DNA of 64,000 nucleotides from the NCBI GenBank assembly GCA_033819885.1, contig JAQYUZ010000008.1, positions 1 to 64,000 of the forward strand. Direction: 5' to 3'. The position numbers were made by a program, and so were the translations under genes. Below, in pieces: positions 10,675-21,932 of the stretch. The notes beneath the pieces were generated by a model. It ran no database searches and was not told where the DNA came from. It saw only the letters and a list, made by a program, of their open reading frames with translations. Each line of letters starts with the position of its first letter. The first letter of the stretch is position 1. Source of the stretch: Microbotryomycetes sp. JL201. Taxonomy: Eukaryota > Basidiomycota > Microbotryomycetes.

Positions 10675-11985
10675 TCACACACCAAAACCCATGCCGTCTT
10701 TGACATCGCACCGTGCCTCCCACCACTCTCGCGTGAACCCTCTCTGCCCGCAAACTTGAAAGAAATCTTCGAGGTCGAGCGAGAGCGGCGCCAGCGTTGG
10801 GTGCGCGCCGTGCACGGCTTCTGCGCCGCCGTCTAGACTTCTGGCCTCTGCAAAGATCCTGTCACGCAGATTCCTTTCTGTTCAGTGCAATGTCTTCGAC
10901 CCATCCGTGTTCACTTACATGACCGGGCCGAGTACGTTTGTGGGCGTCACACTGTCGCCACTATCTTGGCAGAATGGGAACCCGAAAGACTCGAGCACCT
11001 TGCTGCATTGCTTGTTCGTCAAGAACGTTGATTGGCCAATAGAGACAAGAAAAGTCATGACCATATCGACGGGCACGAAATGCGCTGGCACGGTCTAGGT
11101 TGCCGATGCTGTCAATAAGCGCAACTTCGAGCTAAAACCAAAACACATACAAAGGCGACGACTAGCGACATATTGTTCAAAGAGTTCTGGCGCCTGGTCA
11201 AATGGCAGGCCTCCAGTCATTTGCCCGTGTAGGAGACGGACCTTTCGAACCAACCAACCTCAGATCTTCAAACGTAGCCCTCGGATTGAACTCGCGTAGC
11301 GCTTGACGGTTGCGAGTCAGCCCGCTCTTGCGATGCGCGATCAGAAAAATGACCTGGAGACCGGCAAAGTCAGCCCACGGCATCTCCGAGATGTCTTGAC
11401 GCTGCTGCTTGCGTTGTGCTGCTCGCGAATGCAATTTGTCCTGGCTGCGTGGTCAATGCGTGCGATTGTGGCTGCAGCGGTTACGTCAGTTGACCCGGGG
11501 TGGTTGAAGGCACAGATGTGTCCAATAAACGAACAAAGGAAGAGAGCACGCCAAGAGCCTTTGCTGCCATCGCCCCGAGTGGCGAGCTTGTCTCGTTCTC
11601 GTTGTATGACCGAGGGAGCAAACCTGCGCTCGCATACTTCTTCCCACTCTTGTCCGGTCAGCCTGGGCAACTCGAGCCTGTGAAGCACAAAGAGCCTCGA
11701 CAGGAGAGGCAGTACCAAAACCCAGGCTCGAGGCGGGATCGACGACGAGGCACCTGCACCGGCCAGCTCGTCTGCCACGTGCAAGCCGCCTGGCTGATCA
11801 AACGAGCGCATGTGAACTCCTGCGATCGATGCAGCTTGCTCCAGTACACGGGTCCAGCCGATGACGGCATTGGCAGACACAGTCCGCACGCGCCGACACG
11901 AGTCGGCAAATGACAGCGCACTCGAGAGACTCATCCAGCTGATGATTGTCTCGATGATCTCGGGCGGTAGGCTGGCAAGATTCAT
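10675..11985 (-). CDS. F-box protein, multi-exon
   Basis: Five exons: complement of 10675-10858, 10919-11094, 11151-11193, 11259-11440 and 11485-11985 (1086 nt, 361 aa; all phases agree, all introns GT-AG, 44-65 nt). The N-terminus is an F-box (MNLASLPPEIIETIISWMSL, then SALSFADSCRRVR), which would bind Skp1 and make this the substrate receptor of an SCF ubiquitin ligase. The rest shows no WD or LRR repeat. A C-terminal region (FVPVDMVMTFLVSIGQSTF, SKVLESFGFPFC, ending TREWWEARCDVKDGMGFGV) reads as a folded domain I do not recognise. The last three exons are each too short to show as a long single-frame ORF. Alternative: an F-box gene ending at 11198 and a separate small gene starting at ATG 11171; the 26-bp gap and exact phase match argue for one gene. 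Confidence 0.68.
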
Positions 11986-12056
11986 CGGATCCAGTCGCGG
12001 GATTCGGGGGTAGAGAGAGGCCTGAGCGTCGCTGCGTTTTTTAACTTGTGAACCGC
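11986..12056. promoter_or_regulatory. Shared divergent promoter, F-box / MTU1
   Basis: Only 71 bp separate the start codons of the minus-strand F-box gene and the plus-strand tRNA thiouridylase gene, so both must use overlapping promoter DNA, or their 5' UTRs overlap. No TATA-like element stands out. This is an inference from spacing alone. Confidence 0.5.
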
Positions 12057-13557
12057 ATGCTGACCCCGCCATGCGGCGGCACGGCCTCGCGTCAGTTTGC
12101 GTGCTGGACAAAGAGACGGTTCACGTCAATCGCAGGTGACAAGCCATGGCAATCGTTGCCAGCTCGAGGCTCAAAGGTGTTTGTGGCCATGTCCGGCGGC
12201 GTTGATTCGAGCGTGACGGCACGGATGTTGCTTGACGCAGGCTACGACGTTCGACCCATCTTTATGAGAAACTGGGACACGCTTGACGAGCAATCTGGTT
12301 CTGGCGGATGCGAGTGGGAGCGCGACTTTGACGCCGTCCAACACGTTTGCAAGCACGCTCTAGGCGGCGTCACACCTCGATTGCTCGACTTGTCAAGACA
12401 ATATTGGACGGACGTCTTCCAGCGCGCCCTCGACTCGTGGCAAATCGGCCAGACGCCAAACCCTGATGTCACGTGCAAGTGAGCCTTTCTTCAAGCGATA
12501 TTGTGTTGCAGGCATCACCTCTGACTTTTTCGCATTGCTCTCCCTCGACAGTCAGCACATCAAGTTCAAAGAGTTGCCGGCAAAGTTGCGCGAGCTTGAC
12601 CCAAGCGCCTGGATCGCCACTGGGCACTACGCTCGTCTGCTACCTTCACCCATCGACAACAGTCTGCCAGGACTCTTCCGTGCAACCAACCCGCACAAAG
12701 ATCAGTCGTACTACCTGTCGACTTCACCCGTTGAAGCTTTGAAGCGCACGATATTCCCTTTGGGCAATATGGACAAGTCTGCCGTACGAGACTTGGCCAG
12801 GAAGTTCAAATTGTCAACAGCGGATCGTAGGGAAAGCATGGGAATATGCTTCATTGGGCATCGAGATAGGTTTTCCGATTGGTTAGGTGAGCGCTTGTGC
12901 ACGATATCCAAAGATTCTCCTCACTCATATCCGGCTCATCACACAGAATCGTACATGCAGCCTCAGCCTGGTGATATAGTCGACCTTTCAGGTCGCGTTG
13001 TCGGCCGTCACCGAGGCTTATGGCGTTACACGATCGGTGAAGGTGCGCGCCTTCCCGGTCAACCACAACGATTGTTCGTCGGACACAAGGACATCGCCAG
13101 GAACACAATTACGGTTGTACCAAGAGAGTAAGCCAACGGTCCTGGATAGAGAATAGAACCGCTGACTTGTTCATCCATTCCAAAGTTCGCCATTGCTCCA
13201 GTGCACCAGTCTCTCGACTATGGATTTTCGCTGGTCGTCTCCGCATCATCCTCCTAACTCCGTCACATCTAGCCAGGGCTTCCGCTGCCTGGCCCAAACG
13301 CGATCACTGCAGCGTGGATCGACGTCGCCCTGTATCGTTCGGCAAAAGTGAGCATTTCGGTCTCTCTGCGCCGCCCCTTCCCCGCTGATCAGTCTCGCCT
13401 TCGTAGCTGCGAGGGCCGCATCGAGATAACTCTTGAGGAGCCTATCACAGGCGTCGCTCCGGGCCAGGCTGTCGTGCTGTACCTCGATGACTGGTGTCTC
13501 GGTGGGGGCACGATCGCTTCAACTCGCACTCTCGCAGACGAACCGGATCGCCAGTGA
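12057..13557 (+). CDS. SLM3: Mitochondrial tRNA 2-thiouridylase (MnmA/MTU1)
   Basis: Adds sulfur to the wobble uridine (position 34) of mitochondrial tRNAs for Lys, Glu and Gln, using ATP and a persulfide donor. Five exons: 12057-12478, 12552-12886, 12947-13127, 13186-13347 and 13407-13557 (1251 nt, 416 aa). An Arg/Ser-rich N-terminus (CWTKRRFTSIAGDK) fits a mitochondrial targeting peptide. The PP-loop motif (FVAMSGGVDSSVTARML) binds ATP. NPDVTCNQHIKF carries the first catalytic Cys, and MGICFIGHRDRFSDWL the second. The C-terminal beta-barrel ends with GVAPGQAVVLYLDDWCLGGG. The start is the ATG at 12057. The gene name follows the yeast orthologue; the family call is certain. Confidence 0.94.
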
Positions 13558-13733
13558 TATTTTTCTTGAACAGGTTTACAACATACAAAGTTTCGATAGA
13601 GAACGGTGGACATCCCACTCATGCCAGTACACTTTGACGCTCCTTCCTATTCTTCAGCCTGTTTGTTGCTACCACCAATGCAAATATAGATTGCTGAGCT
13701 ACTCTTGACAATTGAGCGCCGTGCGAAGCATCA

Positions 13734-15592
13734 TCACCGCCGCGATCGATTCGACGACGATTCTTGGTCTTCAGCCAATGAATGGCCCGTCTTGAGCGTA
13801 ATCTCGCTTCTGACAAACTCGAGCACGGTCCCTGCAACGTATCATACTTTTAATCCCTCAAAGTCACAGTTCAAATAGGATCAAACGACTCACACATAAG
13901 ACCATGGGTAAAGAGGGATCGGGTGGCGCTGACTCCTAAACCTCTGTAAAGTTTCCTGACGCCGCCTTCAGACAAACGCTTGAAAATGTGCCAAGGCGTT
14001 TCGTAAGGTGAGTTTGCAAGCGCATTGCGCTGTACTTTGGCTTTGACTAGGTCGAGAGGGTCTGCGCACTCGACGAAACGCGATTTCGCAAAGAAGTTAA
14101 TATCGATCAGCTCCGAACCGAAGATCCATTACGGATTGCAGCGACTCACAGATGCAAGCCCATGAGCAGATCCCGGCGAACGAGCCAGAGCTGAATGTTG
14201 TCACGACAGACGGTAGCGGCAGATCTGGATTTTGCGAAATCATGTGCTGAGCGGAATCGTAGAAGCAGAAGTACAAGCCCGTTCCCTGCGCAGATGAATG
14301 GATCAGCCGCACTTTCTGCTTCTAGGTACTGATTCCACGTACGAGAGTATCACGGAGAGCATGTAGCCGGAATCCGGTGTACAGTCCACGGATGCCGCCG
14401 GCTTGGTACAGCTGGAATGGGCAACTGGTCAGGACCACTCTTTTCGTTTCGGGCAACCATGCGGAATGCCACACACATCGAGGAATCCTCGAACTGTGCC
14501 TTTGGGCTCGAAGGGTACTCCCTTCTTCATTCTATACTTGTGTGACTTTGGTCAGCATGGAAAAAGGCAGCAGGCAGGAACGAGACTGACGCTATGATAT
14601 ATTCGAGTTCTGCGGTCAGTCTATGTGTCAGCACAGCTTTCAGCATTCTCAGTGGGCAAAAGACATCTGACGAACGTAGTTTGATCTGCACGACGGTAAA
14701 TATTCAGCACATGGTCTAGTGACGAGAGGATGCCCAGACGCACTTTTGTATACTCGAATGCCGATGTTCCGCATGACAACAGCAGACCGCTTGCGGCGCC
14801 ACCGAGAAAGCCGGCAAAGATGGTCGCTGAGGTTGTTCCCGGCGTGACATATCTCTCATCGTACAGTCTGTCCTTGACATTCGAGTAGATCGAATATGAC
14901 GCGGTCCTTACAGCTGTGATCGTCACTAGCGGGATCCAGACCTGCGGCAGACGAGACGTGAGCGGTCGAGCTACAGACTGCAAAGTCACCTCGGTGGCGA
15001 CGATAGGCTCACTCCTCGGAAGAAACCAGAGACGCCTTCGTCCCGAAAGGTGGTCCTGACGCAGTCCAAGACGCTCGAATACCTGTCGCTTCAACAGTCA
15101 GTTTGCCACACGAAGCAAAGCATCTCTTGCTTGAGAGCTGACCGCTTGACTTGGAGCCGAGCTTTGACGCTATCGAGCGGAAACCCGGATATCGTCGAAA
15201 CGAGTGAGCCTGTGCTTGCAGCGATGACGTTCCTGTTGGCTGTGATCACGAATCTCGTCAATCCTCGTCCTATCCGAGCGCCGCGCGAGGTTGGCTCATG
15301 CGCCGAACAGAGAATTGCGGTGTGTGACAGCGGTCAAAAGCGGCGGGCAAAGGATCACAGCCTATCAATGACAGCCATCGCAGCTTGTAGAGCACAGGCT
15401 ACACCGATTTCGCCCGTGCAACATGCGCTCGCGAGCTGGGCGAGCCGTTCCTGCAGCACTTGTCGCGAACCAACCCATATTGCCAGACGCCGAGCGGCGT
15501 GTATCATGAACGCTTGCGCCAAATAACTTACCAAACAGGAACTCTGACCAATCTGCCGGGTCAGGCGCCGGCGGTTGCCGCCGATCGCCCAT
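13734..15592 (-). CDS. Mitochondrial carrier family protein
   Basis: Inner-membrane solute transporter of the SLC25 family; substrate unknown. Start ATG 15592 (MGDRRQPPAPDPADWSEFLF), then a 292-nt intron (15240-15531), long for this window, before NRNVIAASTGSLVSTISG. Three carrier repeats are visible: FPLDSVKARLQ, a degenerate second signature around AFEYTKVRLGI, and YPLDLVKAKVQ. Repeat-end motifs such as YSSVLDCVRTTFRDEGVSGF and GGIRGLYTGFRLHALRD are also present. The C-terminus is hydrophilic and Ser/Arg-rich. Several small exons make single-frame ORFs short; I did not fix every boundary between 13860 and 14800. The degenerate second signature (no Pro, Tyr-Thr before Lys) places it outside the ADP/ATP and phosphate carrier groups. 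Converges with MTU1. Confidence 0.85.
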
Positions 15593-15751
15593 GGCGGAAC
15601 AAGGAAAGAATAATGCACCAGACACTGGCAAAATTGTGTGCTACGCCTCACATCATAGCTCTTGGAACATAGTTGTGATAGCTATCGTCGCTTTGCAATG
15701 CATGCCATAATTTCTCAACCGTAAGCCGCGGCCAAGAATATTCCCAACAAG

Positions 15752-15799
15752 ACGACCACGTTGATGCACGACCACGTTGAAGCACGACCACGTTGATGC
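15752..15799. repeat. Tandem repeat, three 16-bp units
   Basis: Three back-to-back copies of acgaccacgttgatgc, the middle copy differing at one base. It lies between the Rrn6-like stop codon (15824) and the carrier start codon (15592), so it is in the carrier's upstream region or the Rrn6 3' UTR. Each unit contains CACGTT. Confidence 0.9.
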
Positions 15800-15823
15800 G
15801 ACCGGCACCACTCAACGCGAGTT

Positions 15824-18800
15824 TCAAAAACCTTGCTGCCGCCGTGACTTTTTCTTGTCTTTTTTGAAATGTTGACGACCGCCAAACGCGCCAGGCAACG
15901 CCTGTGACATGGCACCGGACATATCCTTGGAGGGCGACATGCTGACATCGTCCTGTGAATCGGTAACCAAGATTGACGGCTGACTTGACGACGTGCCATG
16001 CGTGGCAGCGGCAGGTTGACTGGCCGACATGGTCGTCCGATGAGGCAGTGGCGAGAACGGAATCGAGCTCGATTGCTTGTTGATGATGTTCGCTCGACCG
16101 ACTCGGTGCGCAGACATCCTAGACAAGTTGCTTGATGCAATGACAGGCGGAGCTGCTTGCTGCGACGAGAGGATAGTGATCGAGGGGGGCACGTCGGGGA
16201 CCTGCGAAAAGGGATTGATAGTCTGTGACGATCCTTCGCCGAACCTTGCTCGCTTGCGTCGATTCTGTGGCTGTGTCTGAGACGCTAGCATATCCATCTG
16301 AGAGTCCTCCGTGTATGGGTTGGACCACCGGTACGCCAGCGGGTCAGTCCCAAGCTGCCACTCGTCCAAGATGGACCGTAAGCCTGAAGACTTTAGCGAC
16401 GGTTTGCGCCGCGTCTCCTGCTCTTCATCCGACTCTGCATCGGATTCACCTTCGTCGTCTGGACCGAGACCAAGTCGCGTTGAACCCAAGTGGTGGAACG
16501 CGAGTTGCACAGGTGGTGCGACTTCGGACGGATGGTGAGATGCGTTTCGGTGACTCGACGACGCAATCGACGAATTCGTCGGTCTCGAAACAAGAGCGGT
16601 GCTCAAGGCTGCATCAATGGCGATCTCGCTGCAGGCTAGTGCTAGAAGCTTTGCCACTTGATCATCCTCGTCGTCGTTCTGGGCGCTGTCCGCGAACGGA
16701 TGGAGACGGCGTGCGATGCTGGGTAATTGATCCAAGCTGAAAGAGCCTCTTGACTGACATCCATGCACGCCAGAGTCCATAGGTGCATGCATGTTCGATT
16801 GCGCCTTCATCCAGGTTTGATTCAGTTCGTGCCAAAGGCCGACCGTTGACTCGGAAGTGCCTTCTTTGGCCACGTGCAGAGGTCTTGGAACCGCAAAAGA
16901 GGACGTAAATGGCATGTTCATGCTCTCGACCACCGCGTCGTCATCGTCCTCGTCGTCTTCTCGTTTGACAGACGTTTCCGATGTAGCGATGTCGGCTCTA
17001 TGAAAAGACGTCAGCTATGCTCAATCAAGCTCATGGCCCAACACTCACAGGCTATAGATTCTGGCACCGCCCGAAAAGTCTGGTGCATGTATGTCTCTTT
17101 CGATCGACCTGCCTACGCCTTTCAAAAGTCTGTCCCAAGCTTCACAAGGCCGATCCTTTCCGACCGACTCGGCATTCGCCAGAATCTGCCGTTTAGCGTT
17201 GCGCAAGTTCATGACTTTCGCCCGCAACGTTCTGTCGATACTGTCCGATTCGGCTTCTGCGGCACCATCGGCGGATGCTCCAGGCGATAGCGGCGTTGCC
17301 CAAGCGTCAAGTTGAGCTCGACTGCTTCGAGAATAGAATTCTTGCGTGCAAAGCGATCCGTCTTGCATGGCTTCGACGAATGACCACCCGTCTTGAACGT
17401 CGAGCGAAGGTATAAAGCCTGCGCCTGCTCGCAAAGGCGAAGCTGGTGCAACGGTATTACCTCTGCGCAGTATGTACGGATCCAGAAGCAGTTGAGGTGG
17501 CTCTGCCACTGTGCACGAGTGGCTAAACATCGTCACTGGTGAGGACTGGCGCGAGGTCAAAGCAAAGTGTTGGATCGAGCTCGACGCGGAGGGAATCTCG
17601 CAAAGGGCTAGGCTAAAGTCGTCGCTCAGCCCGTTTGAACGGACTCGTGAGTGCGCATAGCGCAAAAGCGCTCTCCCTGGCATGCGATCGTCCAGCCAGA
17701 GCACCTCGCGCGTTGAACACACCACGTGTATAGACGTCGGAAGCCCGTAGCCAACTGGACCGACAGTTGTCGCGAGTGACGTGATAGATGCTGGACGTGC
17801 AATTCCGGTCATAGGGCGCGCATTGAGTAGGCTGGAATCGAGCAAAGTTGTGTTCGCCGTAGGAGACTGCTTGGTTGTTCGTCAGCGAGGGAATAGCGCA
17901 GGCAGGCGTACACCAGTCTCACCCGTAAATCATGCAGCGTGATATCGTCCTGTAGGCCGACAAGAGCACCGAAATTGTGCGCGCCAGCGTTTATTACGCG
18001 CGCTAGTCCGCTGTAGCCGGCTTCATGGCGCTTCTTGCCTCGTCTTAGGCGAAAAATTTCTGGAAGCTGTGTTGACAGGCCCCCTTGACTGGACAGCCGT
18101 CCCGCAGATCCGAGACACCAAATGAACAGGGAGCCTTCATTGTCGACCGCGAGACCGTCGCCGATGCTGCCGTAGGCTGATTGCGGCGTTGCGAGTGTAA
18201 TGTCAGCAATAGGTCGCCTTCCAAAATTCGAGCTATCAAGCTCGAAACCACGCTTTAGCTTGAAGCGGCTTTCGTCGCTCTCGTCGAGAATCGCATACTG
18301 CAATCTCGTCTGCGTTCGCGCGCATATCAAAGCACTGCCCTCATCGGCCACCCTTGTGGCGAGAAGCTGGTGTACAGGATCTCTGCATTGAAGCAAGTTC
18401 CTGTTAACTGGCGAAATTCTCGCTCCTGGTTGAAATGGTTCCGCTGATACGCTGTCGTTCAAAGTAGTGGCAGAGACGGCGAAACTCGACCGGTGAGTGT
18501 CGGGTATCGACCAGAACGCGACTGCCGCGCCAGGATCGCTAGAATTCGAGCTGAGACACAAAGTTGCCAAAGCGTTGCCTTGATTCAAATCGCCGCTCGG
18601 GTCGTGATCTGGTCGACGGGTGTCTGCTGCGTCTAGAGCTGCGTGGAGTGCGAGCACTGGAGGCATGAACGCGCGCGGAGCGACGAGACACTGTTTCGAG
18701 GTATCAGCTAGGAGGGCTGAGGGACTCTCAATCCATACGACTGACAAGATTTTGCAAGATTTGCGAGTCTGTCGCCACTTTCGAGTTTGTTTTTGGCTCA

Positions 18801-19116
18801 TTCCTGCCGGAACCCCTGAAAGTAGCTCGATGGACGAATCTCACAGAACTTTTGGCTTTCATTCTTCTCCCTAATAGGTAAAGGGACATGGCTGAGTGCA
18901 TTGAAATAGATTTTGTGCGGCAATTCGTGCCTCACCCTCGTCATGATCAATTGCCGTTTGCAGATTCAGATGAACGCCGTCTTCTCCATCTGATACTCTG
19001 CTCTTGTCCAGTCTGGCCGCTCCCAAAGCACCTGGCGTGATGTGCAGCGGCTCTGGCCATCTCTCGAGGTCGTTCAAGCGCTCGAGAGTCCATGCCGAGG
19101 TCGTGGCTTGCGGCAT
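15824..19116 (-). CDS. RNA polymerase I initiation factor, Rrn6-like
   Basis: Probable Rrn6/TAF1C-type subunit of the Pol I core factor that recruits RNA polymerase I to rDNA promoters. The N-terminal two thirds read as a beta-propeller-like region (FGALVGLQDDITLHDLR; STREVLWLDDRMPGRALL, the recurring Rrn6 motif with VLW-x-DxRxP and LL-x-x-H-x-R). The C-terminal third is disordered and Ser/Gln-rich. It ends in the Rrn6 signature tail (QALPGAFGGRQHFKKDKKKS, then RRQQGF). At least four introns; I resolved GT-AG junctions giving IDHDE joined to AMSLYLLGRRMK and SQILQNL joined to CLVAPRAF. The start is uncertain: ATG 19116 begins a good frame, but an upstream exon from ATG 19253 (MAYHFETGLANLSS) could be spliced on instead. 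Divergent from BUB2. Confidence 0.8.
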
Positions 19117-19480
19117 GGGATATCGACATTTATTGTGCTGCTTTTGGCAAGCGCTGCATGGATGTCGGCGGTCACATCGCTCAGGACCGGCGCCAGAGCT
19201 CGAACCTGCGACGAGCTGAGATTAGCCAAGCCGGTTTCAAAATGATACGCCATTGGGCGCCGTTCAAGTTGTCACGCACATGACTGGCATGGGTCCCGCC
19301 CCATGCGATCGTGACCAGAGCTCTCTTTGACCGCGAGGAAACCAAAGGGGCCCGAGCGTCGGTGCTTTCGACCTTGATCTGCTCCTTGGCGGACAGTTTC
19401 ACTACGCCCTCTCGCACTGAAGGAAGCAGCAATCTCAGTCTCCACCGACAGGCATTCCGCCTGAGTGCTTTCGCTGTATC

Positions 19481-20670
19481 ATGCCGGCTGCGACGCACAG
19501 GCCGCCATCAACGAGCGTTGCCGCCCTGCTCGAACAGCCCGCAACCGATGACTGGCAGTCTAGTCTGGACCAGATTCGACGTGCGCTCCTTCTCGAACCG
19601 CTTCCCTCGGCGACGGCAGAGACGAGTTCGGAGCACAAAGTCTTGTGGAAGCTGCTGCTGCGGATGCATGTGGCGCCTGGACTCGAGACGGACTCGGTGC
19701 ACCCCTTGCTGCAAGCTGCTGAATACATCAGACTGATGTGAGTCATTCAAGCCCAAATGAAACGTCTGCGCTCATTCGCTTGGCCCGAAGCGACAAAGGT
19801 CCAAGCGCCATGCTTGATAAAATAAAAGAGGACGCGTCGAGAACATTCGCCACAGACAAATTCTTCGCCGAATCGATTGAGCCGGAAGCGATCATTCGCG
19901 TTCTTGAAGCATTCGTGTGGCGAACAGAGGGTCAGACTTTTCTTCAATGAGGTATACTGCGTGCTGATGCTCTCTTGCGCAGAGCGTCAAGCATCCTCAG
20001 GCCTTCAATGCACAACAGCTTATGTCCAGGGCATGAATGTGCTTGCAGCAACGTTTTTGCACGTGACGAGGAATGAAGTGGAAGCTTTTGCGTGTCTGAC
20101 TACGATGGTCGAGCAGCTGGCGCCACGTTACTTTGTACTGAGTCTCGACGGAGTGCATGACGGCCTCGAGGTAAGCACGGTGCAGACGGAGCCAGGCCGT
20201 TTTTGACGTGATTGTGACAGCTGGTCGATCGGTGTCTAGAGCTGCTGGACCCCGAGCTATTCCGTTTCCTTCGCGAGCATGCCATCAATGCAGAACTCTG
20301 TGCATTCGCTACCGTGCTTACCTTTTCGGCTTCGACTCCCCCGCTGATCGAGGTCGTCGCGCTTTGGGACTTTCTGCTGGCCTGGGGGGTGGGCTTGAAC
20401 GTGCTTTGCGTCGTCGCGCAATTGTCACTGGCTCGAGAGGAACTCATGGGCTCCGCCGTGTAAGCCCTTGCGATCAGAGGTCGAATTGTCCATGTTGACG
20501 GTGCCAAGAGCCTCGGCTTGCGCAGACCCATGTCGATACTACCAAACCTTCCAAGGCTTCGCACAAAAGAAGTGATCCCTCTTGCGGTGCACTATATCAC
20601 TGTGCTACCGCGAGAGATGTACGGAGCTATAGTCGAGCACCCCTGGCAAGCCGAGTGGCGCGCCCGGTAG
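19481..20670 (+). CDS. BUB2: Bub2/Cdc16 mitotic checkpoint GAP (TBC domain)
   Basis: GTPase-activating protein for the Tem1/Spg1-type GTPase, which with Bfa1/Byr4 restrains mitotic exit or septation at spindle poles. Five exons: 19481-19737, 19791-19930, 20001-20170, 20221-20459 and 20526-20670 (951 nt, 316 aa). TBC-domain signatures are intact: the arginine-finger motif in KIKEDASRTF and the glutamine-finger motif in YVQGMNVLAATFLHV. Bub2-specific sequence includes DGVHDGLELVDRCLELLDP, STPPLIEVVALWDFLLAWGV and LNVLCVVAQLSLAREELMGS. Length matches the family. All introns are GT-AG, 50-70 nt. Confidence 0.92.
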
Positions 20671-21318
20671 GCGCAAGGTGACCGCCATTCATTATCTCAT
20701 CGTCGCTTCTGTATTGCTATTCAAACATTCTGCCGGCGGCGCTTGTTTGTCTGTGCACGCTCGTATGTCAGGACCCCCAATGCGACCGGGCCCAGTCACG
20801 TCTTCTTCGAAGCATAATCGCTTCTGCCGTTCGAGAGCACACCTCACGGGCCACACAAGGTTCGTATTGCCTGCATGAGGACTAGCCAACAGTGGAACAT
20901 TGCATGTTCGCCCAGCGGCGGACCTGTGCGTAATGACTGGGCAGAGCTAGACAAGAGCCGGATCAACGTCCTTGGAGGAAAGGAATTTCCTGGAGCTCGC
21001 AGGAGCAAGCTTGAGTAGCTTGCTTACCGCCTGCCAGTGGATTGCCCGCTCAAGGCGATGTTTTGATCCTTTTCTAAACAGTTTTTTTTGACTATCCATT
21101 GCAATTGATCACTTGGTCATCTGTAGGATAGAACGGGGAAAGTACAAAAATCCAGTACGGACGAAGAAGAGTCCTCAGCTTCAGTCCCTAACATTCTCAC
21201 ACAATCTAATGGAAATTCTCTCAAATTGAATAAAGTGAAATTCTGACAAGTCTAGGACACCTCCTATCTTAGACAAAAATAGACATGATATACAATCACG
21301 GAAATCCCTGATGTCGAC
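20671..21318. other. Intergenic, no gene seen
   Basis: About 650 bp between the BUB2 stop codon and the tRNA gene. I find no splice-consistent coding sequence on either strand and no structured RNA. A T-rich stretch near 21080 is the only compositional feature. Confidence 0.55.
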
Positions 21319-21414
21319 GCTCCCGTAGCACAGTGGTAGTTGCGCTTGCCTAGTAATTTCTCTCTTCACGTGTACGAGAGCAAGAGGTCCAGAGTTCGAA
21401 TCTCTGTGGGAGCA
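21319..21414 (+). tRNA. tRNA-Thr(AGU), with intron
   Basis: A 7-bp acceptor stem (gctcccg with tgggagc, one G-U pair), a D arm around gcacagtggtagttgc, an anticodon stem cttgc/gcaag, and a T arm cagag-ttcgaat-ctctg with the TTCGAAT loop. An extra 23 nt sits in the anticodon loop. Taking it as the usual intron after position 37 leaves loop CTAGTAA with anticodon AGT, a threonine tRNA reading ACU/ACC after A34-to-I editing. Mature length is 73 nt with discriminator A at 21414. The intron, about 21355-21377, can be slid by one base. CCA is not encoded. Confidence 0.93.
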
Positions 21415-21418
21415 AATC

Positions 21419-21427
21419 TTTTTTTTT
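21419..21427 (+). terminator. Pol III terminator of tRNA-Thr
   Basis: A run of nine T begins five bases after the tRNA 3' end on the coding strand, the standard RNA polymerase III termination signal. Confidence 0.9.
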
Positions 21428-21932
21428 GCCTTGAGACCCATTGTGCCATTCCTGTTCCTGTTCTGCCGCTTCCTTCACTGTTTTGCAGCACCCGAGGGCG
21501 TGATCGTAGTGCGACGAGGAGTTTTTCTTTTCGAAGACAATCGCTATTGGCCTTGCAAACAAACACATGCGTTTCATATGCATCGAGCTGACTAACACTC
21601 AATACCTGCTTCCTTTCATGCTTGTGCTGCTCGGCAATCCACTCGCTGGATGTCTGTCGCCACCGAGATATGCCGCGGGCACCTCGTTGACAGGTTTGCT
21701 CAGTCCTGTTTGCTATTCATCGTCACGCAGAACTCGTGAACATGCCGTGCATATCACCCGCTACGACACAGAGATTCGCCGAAGAAGCCGTGCAAACGAT
21801 TTCCCCCCATCCACTTGCTTCGTAGACCTCAGCGCATGACCCGCGAGGGATGTTGGAGGACAAATCGTGAAGTAAGATCCAAAGAATACAACACAGGATT
21901 ATCGCGTACAATGCCACAACACCACGACCGCG
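21428..21932. other. Intergenic between tRNA and SF3B6
   Basis: About 500 bp. A 90-codon open frame at 21567-21839 on the plus strand has no recognisable domain and no intron signals, and I do not support it as a gene. The right-hand part should be the SF3B6 3' UTR. Confidence 0.55.

Noticed and set aside
10907-11098. 63-codon plus-strand frame
   Set aside because: It is antisense to the phase-consistent F-box exon 10919-11094 on the minus strand.
19181-19498. 105-codon minus-strand frame upstream of the Rrn6-like gene
   Set aside because: Crosses the BUB2 start region, no domain; only a short upstream exon from ATG 19253 seems possible.
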